Shown one piece after another: positions 26,379-34,173 of a stretch of DNA of 64,000 nt (its first letter is position 1; every line of letters begins with the position of its first letter). This stretch comes from BOG-908 sp963692875 (GTDB lineage Bacteria; Pseudomonadota; Alphaproteobacteria; Acetobacterales; Acetobacteraceae). Made by a program: the position numbers and the translations under genes. Under the pieces are notes generated by a model. The model saw nothing but the letters and a program-made list of their open reading frames with translations, was not told where the DNA came from and ran no database searches. The stretch lies in assembly GCA_965198755.1 (NCBI GenBank), contig OZ240673.1, positions 558,001 to 622,000 of the forward strand, read 5' to 3'.

Positions 26379-27214
26379 GGTGTCTCTCCTACGTCTTCGG
26401 CATCGGCGCGCAGCCTGCGGAAGCTGCGCACACTGAACGGTAGCATCAAAACGTATATGAGCCCAGCGGCGGCCAGCGCCAGCCACGGGTCGGCCACCAG
26501 CAGGGCGGCGAAGAACCCGGTCCCCAGCAGCAGGAACAGCACGTACTCCGCCGGCACCTTAAAGTTCTTGAAGCTCCACACCGGCAGGCTGGAGACCAGC
26601 AGCAACGAGGTGCCCACCAGCATGGCCGCCACGAAGCCGGAGGACTGCGCCGCCGCCTGCATGCGCACCCAGCCCTGTTCGTTGGCCTCCAGCCACAAAA
26701 ACAGTGGCAGCAGCACCACCCCGGCCCCGGCGGGTGCCGGCACCCCGGTAAAGAAGCTTTGCGCATAGGCCGGCTTCGGGCTGGTCTCCAGCGCCGCGTT
26801 GAAGCGCGCCAGCCGCAGCGCCATGCACACGGTGAACATCAGGCAGGGCATGAAGGCGAACCGGTTGGTCCCGTGCATCGCCCATACGTACAGGATCAGC
26901 GCCGGCGCCACGCCGAAGCTGCAGAAATCCGCCAGGCTGTCGAACTCGGCGCCGAAGCGGGAGGTGGCCTTGAGCAGCCGCGCCAGCCGTCCGTCCAGCC
27001 CATCGATGATGGCCGCCACCACCACGGCCAGGGCGGCCGCCTGCCAGCGTGCGTCCAGTGCGTAGCGGATGGAGGTGAGCCCCGCGCACAACCCCAGCAG
27101 CGTCAGCAGGTTGGGCACGACCCGGTTGAACGACGGTCCCTTGTAGCGCGGCCGGCGGCGTGAGCGTCGGCGGGCGCCGAACGGCCGGGCGGAGCGTGGT
27201 GGTGCCTGGTCCAC
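26375..27214 (-). CDS. pssA: CDP-diacylglycerol-serine O-phosphatidyltransferase
   Basis: 279 aa. This membrane enzyme joins CDP-diacylglycerol and serine to make phosphatidylserine, the precursor of phosphatidylethanolamine. The CDP-alcohol phosphatidyltransferase motif DGLDGRLARLLKATSRFGAE continues into FDSLADF, giving D-G-x2-A-R-x8-G-x3-D-x3-D. About eight hydrophobic helices follow an Arg-rich N-terminus of 30 residues. The ATG directly follows the psd stop, and the end overlaps gcdH by 4 nt. Confidence 0.96.
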   Translation of the reverse strand: MDQAPPRSARPFGARRRSRRRPRYKGPSFNRVVPNLLTLLGLCAGLTSIRYALDARWQAAALAVVVAAIIDGLDGRLARLLKATSRFGAEFDSLADFCSFGVAPALILYVWAMHGTNRFAFMPCLMFTVCMALRLARFNAALETSPKPAYAQSFFTGVPAPAGAGVVLLPLFLWLEANEQGWVRMQAAAQSSGFVAAMLVGTSLLLVSSLPVWSFKNFKVPAEYVLFLLLGTGFFAALLVADPWLALAAAGLIYVLMLPFSVRSFRRLRADAEDVGETP

Positions 27215-27892
27215 CTAGCTACCCGCCGCCAGGCTGGCCAGCACCGTCTCGCCGCCCACCATGGTCTGGCCCACCGCCACCAGCGGTGTGACACCCGGCG
27301 GCAGGTAGACGTCCGTGCGGCTGCCGAAGCGGATGATGCCGAACCGCGCGCCGGCATGCACCGTGTCGCCCGGCCGCACGTCGCACAGGATGCGCCGGGC
27401 GACCAGGCCGGCAATCTGCACCACGGCCAGGTCCTGGCCGGACGGCGTGCGGATGGCCAGCGCGTTGCGCTCGTTGTCCTCGCTGGCCTTGTCCACGCTG
27501 GCGTTGAGGAACAGCCCCTTGTTGTAGGCGATGCGGGTGATGGTGCCCTCGGCGGGCACGCGGTTGACGTGCACGTTAAGGATGGAAAGGAACGTCGCCA
27601 CTCGCCAGCGCGGCGCCAGGCCCAGGCCGAGCACCTCGGGCGGCGTGGCGAGCTGGACGGAGACCACACGGCCGTCGGCGGCGGCGAGCACCAGGCCGGC
27701 GCGGGGAGGGGCCACGCGCTCCGGGTCGCGGAAGAAATAGAGGCAGAACAGGGCGAAGATCAGGCCGAGCCAGAAGACGCCGTAGCCGGTGAACAGGCCG
27801 ACGAACGCCACCGCGGCGCCGGCGGCGATGAAGGGCTGCCCGGCGCGGTGCGGCTTGGCCAGCACCAGGCGCAGTGTGTCGAGCGTACTCAT
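27215..27892 (-). CDS. psd: Phosphatidylserine decarboxylase proenzyme
   Basis: 225 aa, the short Psd class. It decarboxylates phosphatidylserine to phosphatidylethanolamine. Self-cleavage at the Gly-Ser of RFGSRTDVYLP would create the pyruvoyl group. An N-terminal membrane anchor pair (FIAAGAAVAFVGLF, FWLGLIFALFCLYFF) precedes RDPERVAPP. NVHVNRVPAEG is the other conserved stretch. First gene of psd-pssA-gcdH. Confidence 0.96.
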   Translation of the reverse strand: MSTLDTLRLVLAKPHRAGQPFIAAGAAVAFVGLFTGYGVFWLGLIFALFCLYFFRDPERVAPPRAGLVLAAADGRVVSVQLATPPEVLGLGLAPRWRVATFLSILNVHVNRVPAEGTITRIAYNKGLFLNASVDKASEDNERNALAIRTPSGQDLAVVQIAGLVARRILCDVRPGDTVHAGARFGIIRFGSRTDVYLPPGVTPLVAVGQTMVGGETVLASLAAGS

Positions 27893-27924
27893 CTACGGGG
27901 TGATGGGTCGGGAGAGGGAAGGAA

Positions 27925-28054
27925 GCAAGGCCTTCTTTTTCGAGAAAAAGAAGCAAAAAGCTTTTATCTCGGCTGTCGCGGTCCTTTCCGGCGAGCGCGC
28001 GACAGCGGAAGCAAAAGTTTTTTGGTTCTTTGTCAAAAAAGAACCGCTTGCTTA
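27925..28054. repeat. IR-A element copy 10 (full, symmetric core)
   Basis: GCAAGGCC start; left hairpin CTTCTTTTTC/GAAAAAGAAG; core CTGTCGCG/CGCGACAG; right hairpin GGTTCTTTG/CAAAAAAGAACC; GCTTGCTTA end that gives the TAA stop of the minus-strand esterase gene. Confidence 0.9.
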
Positions 28055-30001
28055 CTGCTTCACCACCGGCAAATCCACAAAACTGGCACTCTGCCCCGCG
28101 TCGAACACCTTGATGGTCGCCCGCCGGTAATCTCCCGGCTTGGCGAAGAAGATGTTCTTTACGAAGCTCTGCGGGTTGCGGTCGTAGAGCGGGAACCAGC
28201 TCGACTGCACCTGCACCATCAGCCGGTGCCCGGGCAGGAAAGTGTGGTTGGCGGTGGGCAGCGGCAGCTTGATCAGCTGCTTCTGATCGGACGGCATGGC
28301 TTCCGGCTTGGCTGGGTCGTTGCGGTAGCGCGCGCGGATGATGTCGGCCGAGACCATCATCTGGTAGCCGCCCAGCTGCGGCTCGCGGCCCATCTCGTCG
28401 GGGTAGACGTCGATCAGCTTGACCACGAAGTCGCCATCCGTGCCGGTTGTGGACGCGAACAAATTGGCCACCGGCTCGCCGGCGATGTGCAGCGCGTCGG
28501 TCAGCACCGGCGAGGTGTAGGTCAGCACGTCGGTGCGGCTGGCGGCGTCGCGCTGGTCGCTGGTCAGCCAGGTCTGCCAGCTGGCGCCGCCGTCGCCCTC
28601 GATGTGGATCGGCCGCGGCAAATAGGGCACCGGGTGGGCGGGGTCGGCGACGTAGCTGTCGAAGCCGGGCACCGCCGCCGGCGGGGCGGTCAGGCCGAGC
28701 TTGAAGCCGGGTTGCAGGTAGAGCGGCGTGTGCTCGATGCGGCAGTCCTTCTCGCAGCCGGCGGGCCATGCGGGCAGGCCGTGCCACTCGTTGGTGCCGG
28801 TCTGGAAGGCTTCGACCGTGGACAGGCCGAGCGGCGGCGCCTCGTCCTTAAGGAAGTGGTCAAGGAAAGGCTTCAGCAGGTGGGCGCGGAAGTAGGCGGC
28901 GGTGTCGCTGCCGAATTCAATCGGGCCGACGGCGTCGCCGTTCAGCCGCTCCTGGTGGTGGAACCACGGGCCGATCACCAGGAACAGGTTGTTGTTGGCG
29001 TCGTGCGGCTTGACCGCCTTCCACACCGCGATGTTGCCGTAGATGTCCTCCTGGTCCCACAGCGAGTGCACCAGCATGGTCGGCACGCTGAGGTCCTGCT
29101 GGGCTAGCAGCTTGTCCACCGCCTGGTCCTGCCAGAACGCGTCGTAGGCGGGGTGGAACATCAGCTTGGCGGCGAACCCGGTCTGCTCCAGGCCGTGCAG
29201 CTTGGCCATGTCGCCGGCGGAGCCGGCCTGCAGCCAGGTGTCGTAGTCGTCGTAGGAGTCTGACCACCACTTCAGCGACGAGCTGCGCGTGGCCTCCTGG
29301 TCGTGCACGTAGATCAGGCTGTCCTGGCGGAAGGCGCCGTGGTGGAACCAGTCGTCGCCCATCCAGCCGTCCACCATGGCGTTGATCGGCACGGCGGCGC
29401 GGAGTGCCGGGTGCGGGTGGAACAGGCCCATCAGCGAGGTGTAGCCGTCGTAGGAGATGCCGAGGATGCCGACGCGGCCGTTGCTCTCCGGCGTGTTGTG
29501 CACCAGCCAGTCGATGGTGTCGTAGGTGTCGGTCGAATGGTCGACCTTGGTCGTGTTGAGCGGGCCGATCAGCGGGCGCGTCATCGCGTAGTCGCCCTCC
29601 GAGCCGTATTTGCCGCGCACGTCCTCGATGACGCGGATGTAGTTGTCGTGCGCCACCAGCTCGTCGGCCACGTCGCCGCTGCCGATGAGGGCGCCGATGT
29701 GTGTCATGTCGTCGCCGAAGCGGCCGCTGGCGCCGTAGGGGCTGCGCGAGAGCAGGATCGGCGCGCGGTGAGCGCTGCGGGGGACGTAGATGACGGCGTG
29801 CAGATGAACGCCGTCGCGCATCGGGATCATTGCCTCGCGCATGGTGTAGTCGAAGCCGTCTGTATGCGAGTGGAAGGTCGCCGGCATCTCGTTGGTAAGC
29901 TTGGGCAGCGGCGGGGCAGCGGCCGGGGTCTGCGGCGGCATCTGCGCAGCGGTCGCGACCTTGGTTGCAAGCAGCAGGCTGCCCAGGACGATCCGTTTCA
30001 T
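28052..30001 (-). CDS. Alpha-amino-acid ester hydrolase-like (CocE/NonD, S15 family)
   Basis: 649 aa with a signal peptide (MKRIVLGSLLLATKVATAAQ), so exported. GGGAG lies 5 nt before the ATG. The nucleophile motif GISYDG fits the G-x-S-Y-x-G elbow of alpha-amino-acid ester hydrolases (for example that of Acetobacter turbidans, which acts on beta-lactam antibiotics) and of glutaryl-7-ACA acylases. Conserved MRDGVHLHAVIYVPR, RSPYGASG and IRVIEDVRGKYGSEGDY precede it; a C-terminal jelly-roll X-Pro dipeptidyl-peptidase domain follows from about residue 430. The physiological substrate is unknown. The TAA stop is part of IR-A copy 10. Confidence 0.9.
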   Translation of the reverse strand: MKRIVLGSLLLATKVATAAQMPPQTPAAAPPLPKLTNEMPATFHSHTDGFDYTMREAMIPMRDGVHLHAVIYVPRSAHRAPILLSRSPYGASGRFGDDMTHIGALIGSGDVADELVAHDNYIRVIEDVRGKYGSEGDYAMTRPLIGPLNTTKVDHSTDTYDTIDWLVHNTPESNGRVGILGISYDGYTSLMGLFHPHPALRAAVPINAMVDGWMGDDWFHHGAFRQDSLIYVHDQEATRSSSLKWWSDSYDDYDTWLQAGSAGDMAKLHGLEQTGFAAKLMFHPAYDAFWQDQAVDKLLAQQDLSVPTMLVHSLWDQEDIYGNIAVWKAVKPHDANNNLFLVIGPWFHHQERLNGDAVGPIEFGSDTAAYFRAHLLKPFLDHFLKDEAPPLGLSTVEAFQTGTNEWHGLPAWPAGCEKDCRIEHTPLYLQPGFKLGLTAPPAAVPGFDSYVADPAHPVPYLPRPIHIEGDGGASWQTWLTSDQRDAASRTDVLTYTSPVLTDALHIAGEPVANLFASTTGTDGDFVVKLIDVYPDEMGREPQLGGYQMMVSADIIRARYRNDPAKPEAMPSDQKQLIKLPLPTANHTFLPGHRLMVQVQSSWFPLYDRNPQSFVKNIFFAKPGDYRRATIKVFDAGQSASFVDLPVVKQ

Positions 30002-30040
30002 GCTCACTCCCGAAGAATATGCAGGTGCCGTGCGACTGGC

Positions 30041-30180
30041 GAAGACCGCTACACGGTGATGGCGAAAGACTGCGCTGGCTGCTGGCGGAAGATCGCTGCC
30101 CGCTGCCCGCTGACGGCTGAGGACCGCTGCCCGCGGGTGAGGGAGGACCGTTGCCCGTGGGCCGCGAAGATCGCAGCAAG
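30041..30180. repeat. Degenerate ~24-bp tandem repeat upstream of the S15 hydrolase gene
   Basis: Variants of GAAGACCGCT / GAGGACCGCTGCCCG recur at about 30041, 30064, 30088, 30119, 30143 and 30166, with spacings of 23-24 nt and one of 31. It lies in the short gap between a RidA-like gene and the hydrolase start. I see no reading frame with a good start through it. Confidence 0.55.
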
Positions 30181-30219
30181 CTGGGCGGCGAGGCGCGCTG
30201 CTCACGCACGACAAGGCCG

Positions 30220-30696
30220 CTACTCGCTGAGCTCGATCTCGAACATCGCCTCGATCTCGACAGGCGCGTCCAGCGGCAGGCTGGGCACGCCCACGGTGGC
30301 GCGCGCGTGGCGGCCGGCCTCGCCGAAGATTCCCACGGCCAGGTCGGAGGCGCCGTTCATCACGGCGGGGTGGCGGGTGAAGTCTGTGCTGCAGGCGATG
30401 AAGCCGCCCAGGCGCACCACGCGGGCGACGCGGTCCAGGTCGCCTTCGCAGGCGGTGCTGAGGTGGGCCAGCACGTTGAGCAGGCACTGCCGCGCGGCGG
30501 CAACCCCGTCGGCCTCGCTGACCGCGCCGCCCAGCTTGCCTGTCCAGCCCAGCTTGCCGTCCACCATCGGCAACTGGCCGGAGACCACGACCAGGTTGCC
30601 GGTGAGCACGAAGGGAACGTAGGTGGCCACCGGCGGCTGTGCCGGCGGCAGTGTCAGGCCGAGTGCGGCCAGCCGTTCGGAGATGCGTCCGTTCAT
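30220..30696 (-). CDS. RidA/YjgF/UK114-family protein
   Basis: 158 aa from the ATG at 30694-30696, preceded by GGAG at about 9 nt. RidA-type trimers deaminate reactive enamine/imine intermediates. Seen: FVLTGNLVVVSGQLPMVDGKL, AARQCLLNVLAHL and VVRLGGFIACSTDF. It belongs to the longer YjgF-like subgroup, with an N-terminal SERLAALGLTLPP extension. In this subgroup the catalytic Arg of true RidA is often missing and I cannot confirm it here. Same strand as the S15 hydrolase downstream, 218 bp away. Confidence 0.85.
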   Translation of the reverse strand: MNGRISERLAALGLTLPPAQPPVATYVPFVLTGNLVVVSGQLPMVDGKLGWTGKLGGAVSEADGVAAARQCLLNVLAHLSTACEGDLDRVARVVRLGGFIACSTDFTRHPAVMNGASDLAVGIFGEAGRHARATVGVPSLPLDAPVEIEAMFEIELSE

Positions 30697-31311
30697 GAGG
30701 TTGGTCTCCAAAGCGAGCCTGGGATGGTGCCGGGTGACGGGTTCGGCAGACACTCTGAATCGCCAAGCGAAATCAATCACTTAGACGCAGCTCGCGATGG
30801 CACTCTGTCTCCAACGGTGTGCCCAGTCAAGCGCCACGGCGAGCGCCCGGCGCGCTGCGGCGGCGGCATCAGCCACAAACATCTCATACCAACCGTCCTA
30901 AGTTTTGACCGGTGACAAGCAAAGCAAGCGGTTCTTTTTTGAAAAAAAGAACCAAAAAAAGCTTTTGTTCCCTCGGGCGTGCTTTGCAGAAACGTCCGCG
31001 ACAGCCGGACCAAAAGTCTTTTGCTTCTTTTCTTCAGAAAAGAAGGCCTTGCCTTCCCTGCCAGACTTCGAAGGGTCAAAATCCAGGGCCGCTGGTATCA
31101 GACGCGCAGCACGTTCTACTGACATCCGCCTGCACCCGCGGCCACGCCCTCCTTGCATTGCGCCGCGAACTCGTTGCCGAAGGCCGCCACCTGGGTCGGG
31201 CCGTCTCACGTCGTGCGCGACGGCGGACCGATCTTTGTCCGGGCTCTCGCCCCGATTCGGCCTTGCGCTCGGCGCGTTCGATGTCGCCGCCGTGTCGCAC
31301 GCCGGCTGCTG
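30697..31311. other. Intergenic region between the RidA-like and sulfotransferase genes
   Basis: 615 bp. It contains IR-A copy 11 (30924-31055). The remainder shows no convincing gene on either strand. Confidence 0.5.
30924..31055. repeat. IR-A element copy 11 (full)
   Basis: GCAAGCGGTTC start with hairpin GGTTCTTTTTTG/AAAAAAAGAACC; asymmetric core GTTCCCTCGGGCG...CCGCGACAG; right hairpin GCTTCTTTTC/GAAAAGAAG; GGCCTTGCC end. The outer hairpins use different alleles. Confidence 0.9.
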
Positions 31312-32379
31312 TCACGCCTCGGCTGCCAGCCTGGCGAGCGCACGCCGATAGACTGCCACGTCCAGACGGGTCAGCCGGTCCAACTCCGCCTCGACCTGCG
31401 GCGTGACTTGGTCGCGCGCGACCCTGACGTAGCCGAGCGATCTGCCGGTGTGGTTGCCATCCGTCGCGTTAAGGCGCGGGAGCGCCGCAGGCAGGCTGAT
31501 GCCCAAACGCTGGCCAAGACCGGGTAGGTCGCGGCCGATCTGCTCGACCACACCGGCATAGGCGAGACCATCCAGCGCGCGAAGCGCCTCCTCGGTCACC
31601 TGTTCGGGACACCGCTCGAGCTCGTCGTGCTCCGTTCCCGTGACGTATGTTCCGGTCAGGCGACGGGTGTACACGTTGTCGATGTAGTTGCGGATCAGCG
31701 GATCGTCGGACCTCAGGTAGTCCAGCAGGTCGTGCTCGTGCACGGCCGTCACGTTGAAACCGACGGCCCGGTTCGCGACCAGGACGGGATCGACCGACTT
31801 CCAGAAGTAATACAGCGATAGAATGCGAGAGCGCGGCTCGCGTAGGACCGTAATGACGCGCCGGGTAGGGTCGAGGCGCCGCAGCGCAGGCAAGTCGTAA
31901 TGACCCCAGGCGAACGCGTGTTGCCGGGTGCGCGCATTATCGTCAGGCAGGAATGCCGACAGGACGTGAGGTGCCATCCCACGCTGCGGGTCGTCATGGA
32001 CCTGCAAGGGGTGGAACAGCTCTGTCAGCATGCTGGCCACCGACGTGCCGGCGGATTTTTCGAAATGCAGGAAAGAGAACGGCCGGCCTTGCCAATAGCT
32101 CAGCGGGTTGCCTGCCTGCGTCGGTATGGCGATGCGGTGCGGTCCCAGATCGGCGGGCTTGCGTAGCACGCCTTCCCGCACGAGGTTCAATACGGCGAGT
32201 TGGCCAATCCGCTCCTTGGCAGCTGGCACCTCGGCCAAGCCGCGCAGGATCGGCGGCAACACACGTTCGCCCGACGTGAACCCGCACGCGAACAGCCGCA
32301 CTTCCTCGTTGTCTGGCCAGCGCCCTAGGCTGAGCCGGAGGATGGGTGCCGCGGCAGAACGTGCCAGACCATGGAGCAA
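31312..32379 (-). CDS. Sulfotransferase-family protein
   Basis: About 355 aa. The 5' PAPS-binding loop reads FLHFEKSAGTSVASML near residue 105, and the 3'-phosphate motif is VITVLREPRSRILSLYYFW near residue 175, as in carbohydrate (Sulfotransfer_2-like) sulfotransferases. It would move sulfate from PAPS to a glycan or other acceptor. No signal or membrane segment is obvious. The first usable start is TTG at 32377-32379; a GGAGG lies about 26 nt upstream in an open frame with no standard start, so the true N-terminus is uncertain. Confidence 0.8.
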   Translation of the reverse strand: MLHGLARSAAAPILRLSLGRWPDNEEVRLFACGFTSGERVLPPILRGLAEVPAAKERIGQLAVLNLVREGVLRKPADLGPHRIAIPTQAGNPLSYWQGRPFSFLHFEKSAGTSVASMLTELFHPLQVHDDPQRGMAPHVLSAFLPDDNARTRQHAFAWGHYDLPALRRLDPTRRVITVLREPRSRILSLYYFWKSVDPVLVANRAVGFNVTAVHEHDLLDYLRSDDPLIRNYIDNVYTRRLTGTYVTGTEHDELERCPEQVTEEALRALDGLAYAGVVEQIGRDLPGLGQRLGISLPAALPRLNATDGNHTGRSLGYVRVARDQVTPQVEAELDRLTRLDVAVYRRALARLAAEA

Positions 32380-32779
32380 GAGCTTGCGGCAGAGATTGAT
32401 TACGTCCTCCAGTATGTCGCGGCGGCGCTGAGCACGGCGACACCGTTCTCCGGCCGAGACCAGAAGAGGCGTTCTGCAGCATTATTGAAGACGTATTACA
32501 CCTTCCGCCAGCAGCGTGATAGCAAGCAGGCCGGCGGCCTCGAGCAGCTGCAGTCGTCTTTGCGCGCGAGGTCGGTTAACGCGGGCAACAGAACCCGCGG
32601 CCGATCCTGCAAGACGGCTAACTGCGATCACGTTGAAGGCGGCAGGTGACTGTCGCGCTTACCGGAGCATATGCCGAAACATGCATACCGGATCATCGCT
32701 TCGTTCCGATTGGCGAGATGTGTCGCCAGCACGCGCACCCTGCGCCGCTTTGAACTAGGACCTGACACGTTCCGAGCTT
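32380..32779. other. Region between the sulfotransferase gene and tRNA-Thr
   Basis: 400 bp, lower in GC. A plus-strand frame from 32371 (MEQELAAEIDYVLQYVAAAL...) overlaps the sulfotransferase start and has no ribosome-binding site, so I do not call it. I see no repeat here. Confidence 0.4.
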
Positions 32780-32854
32780 TGGTGCCGGGTGAGGGGATTG
32801 AACCCCCGACCTTCGGTTTACAAAACCGCTGCACTACCGCTGTGCTAACCCGGC
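32780..32854 (-). tRNA. tRNA-Thr(TGT)
   Basis: 75 nt on the minus strand with CCA encoded. Acceptor GCCGGGT/ACCCGGC, anticodon stem GGTT/AACC around loop TTTGTAA (anticodon TGT), T-arm GGGGG-TTCAATC-CCCTC. Confidence 0.95.
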
Positions 32855-32896
32855 CGCTTAATACGTTTTAGCTTGGCTGCGGGCTGGGAGGCAAAG

Positions 32897-33027
32897 GCAA
32901 GCGGTTCTTTTTTGGAAAAAAGAACCAAAAAACTTTTGACTCCGCTGTCGCGGACCTTTCCTGAAGAGTCCGCGACAGCCGCACTAAAAGCTTTTTGCTT
33001 CTTTTCTCGAAAAGAAGCGCTTGCCTA
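32897..33027. repeat. IR-A element copy 12 (full, symmetric core)
   Basis: GCAAGCGGTTC with hairpin GGTTCTTTTTT/AAAAAAGAACC on the left; core stem CTGTCGCGGAC/GTCCGCGACAG; right hairpin GCTTCTTTTC/GAAAAGAAGC; GCTTGCCTA end that supplies the TAG stop of the SDR gene. The cleanest example of unlike outer hairpins that are each self-complementary. Confidence 0.92.
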
Positions 33028-33795
33028 CCCCCGCTTCCAGGCCATCCCGCCATCCACCACCAGCGTCCCCCCCACCACGTAATCCCCCGCCCGAGACGCC
33101 AGGTACACCGCACTTCCCGCCATGTCCTCCTTCGCCCCGATCCGGTGCGCGGGGATTACCTTGGACACCTCGTCGGCATAGTCGCGCGCGACCTTGTTCA
33201 TGTTGCTGGCGAAAGCCCCCGGCGCGATGGCGTTCACCACGATATTGTCCTCGATCAGCCGCAGCGCCATGCGCTTCGTCAGGTGGATCAGCCCGGACTT
33301 GCTGGCCGCATAGGAGTAGGTCTCCTGCATGTTCACCGACACGCCGTCGATGCTGGCGATGTTGATCACCTTGGACGGCTTGTCCTGCGTCGCGTGCACC
33401 TTCAGCGCGGCGTGCAGCGCCTGGGTCAGGAAGAACGGCGTCTTCACGTTCAGGTCCATGACCTTGTCCCAGCCGCTTTCCGGGAAGCTGTCGAAATCCT
33501 CGCCCCAGGCGGCGCCCGCGTTGTTGACCAGGATGTCCAGCGCGCTCTCGTGGCGTAGATAGTGCTCGGCCATCGCGCGCGCGCCCACGGCACCGGCGCA
33601 GTCGCAGGGCAGGGCGATGCAGGTGCCGAATTCGGCTAGGCGGTGCGCCGTCTCCTCGCAGGCGGACGCCTTGCGGGCGGAGACGTAGACCTTGGCGCCG
33701 GCGCGCAGGAACCCCTCGGCGATCATCTCGCCGATGCCGCGCGAGCCGCCGGTGATCAGCGCCACCCGGCCTTGGAGGGAGAAGTAGTCGTGCAT
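33025..33795 (-). CDS. Short-chain dehydrogenase/reductase
   Basis: 256 aa classical SDR. Nucleotide-binding motif TGGSRGIGEMIAEGF, NNAG motif (ILVNNAGAAWG), catalytic Ser in NIASIDG and YSYAASKSG (Y-x3-K). An arginine in SARKAS after strand 2 suggests NADP(H). AGAGG lies 8 nt before the ATG. No neighbour indicates the substrate. The TAG stop is provided by IR-A copy 12. Confidence 0.9.
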   Translation of the reverse strand: MHDYFSLQGRVALITGGSRGIGEMIAEGFLRAGAKVYVSARKASACEETAHRLAEFGTCIALPCDCAGAVGARAMAEHYLRHESALDILVNNAGAAWGEDFDSFPESGWDKVMDLNVKTPFFLTQALHAALKVHATQDKPSKVINIASIDGVSVNMQETYSYAASKSGLIHLTKRMALRLIEDNIVVNAIAPGAFASNMNKVARDYADEVSKVIPAHRIGAKEDMAGSAVYLASRAGDYVVGGTLVVDGGMAWKRG

Positions 33796-34173
33796 GAAGC
33801 GCGCCTCTATTGTTCTTGGACGGTCGCAATGCCCGGCGGCGGCGGGGACGGCAAGGAAGGCCTTCTTTTTTGGGAAAAAAGAAGCAAAAAACTCTTGTTC
33901 CTGCGCCGGTACGCGCGCGAACTCGTCCTGAGACGACCGGCTGTGGCCACAGCCGAGGGAATAAAAGTTTTTTGGTCCTTTTATTCAAAAAAGGACTGCT
34001 TGCATTGCCTTGAACCATACCCCCCGTCGCGCGCTCCCAGCACACGGCCGCGATGAACAGCGCGTCATGACGCCGGTTTCACCGTAGCGCCGATGGAACG
34101 TTCACACCTGCAGCTTTAATGCCACACGCAAGCGGCCAGTGCCGCCGAACACGAACTATCCGGAGACGTGACC
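33796..34173. other. Divergent region between the SDR gene and the DegP-type protease gene
   Basis: 378 bp, mostly IR-A copy 13 (33850-34009) plus about 160 bp before the protease. The promoters of both divergent genes must lie here; I could not assign them with confidence. Confidence 0.5.
33850..34009. repeat. IR-A element copy 13 (full, unique core)
   Basis: GCAAGGAAGGCC start; left hairpin CTTCTTTTTTG/AAAAAAGAAG; core lacks CTGTCGCG and instead has CCGGTACGCGCGCG and the palindrome GGCTGTGGCCACAGCC; right hairpin GGTCCTTTT/AAAAAAGGACT; GCTTGCATTGCC end. The right hairpin carries a further paired change (TCC/GGA). Confidence 0.88.

Noticed and set aside
32371..32649. 92-codon plus-strand frame beginning MEQELAAEID
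   Set aside because: The start looks plausible but overlaps the sulfotransferase start, has no ribosome-binding site and becomes low-quality after residue 60.
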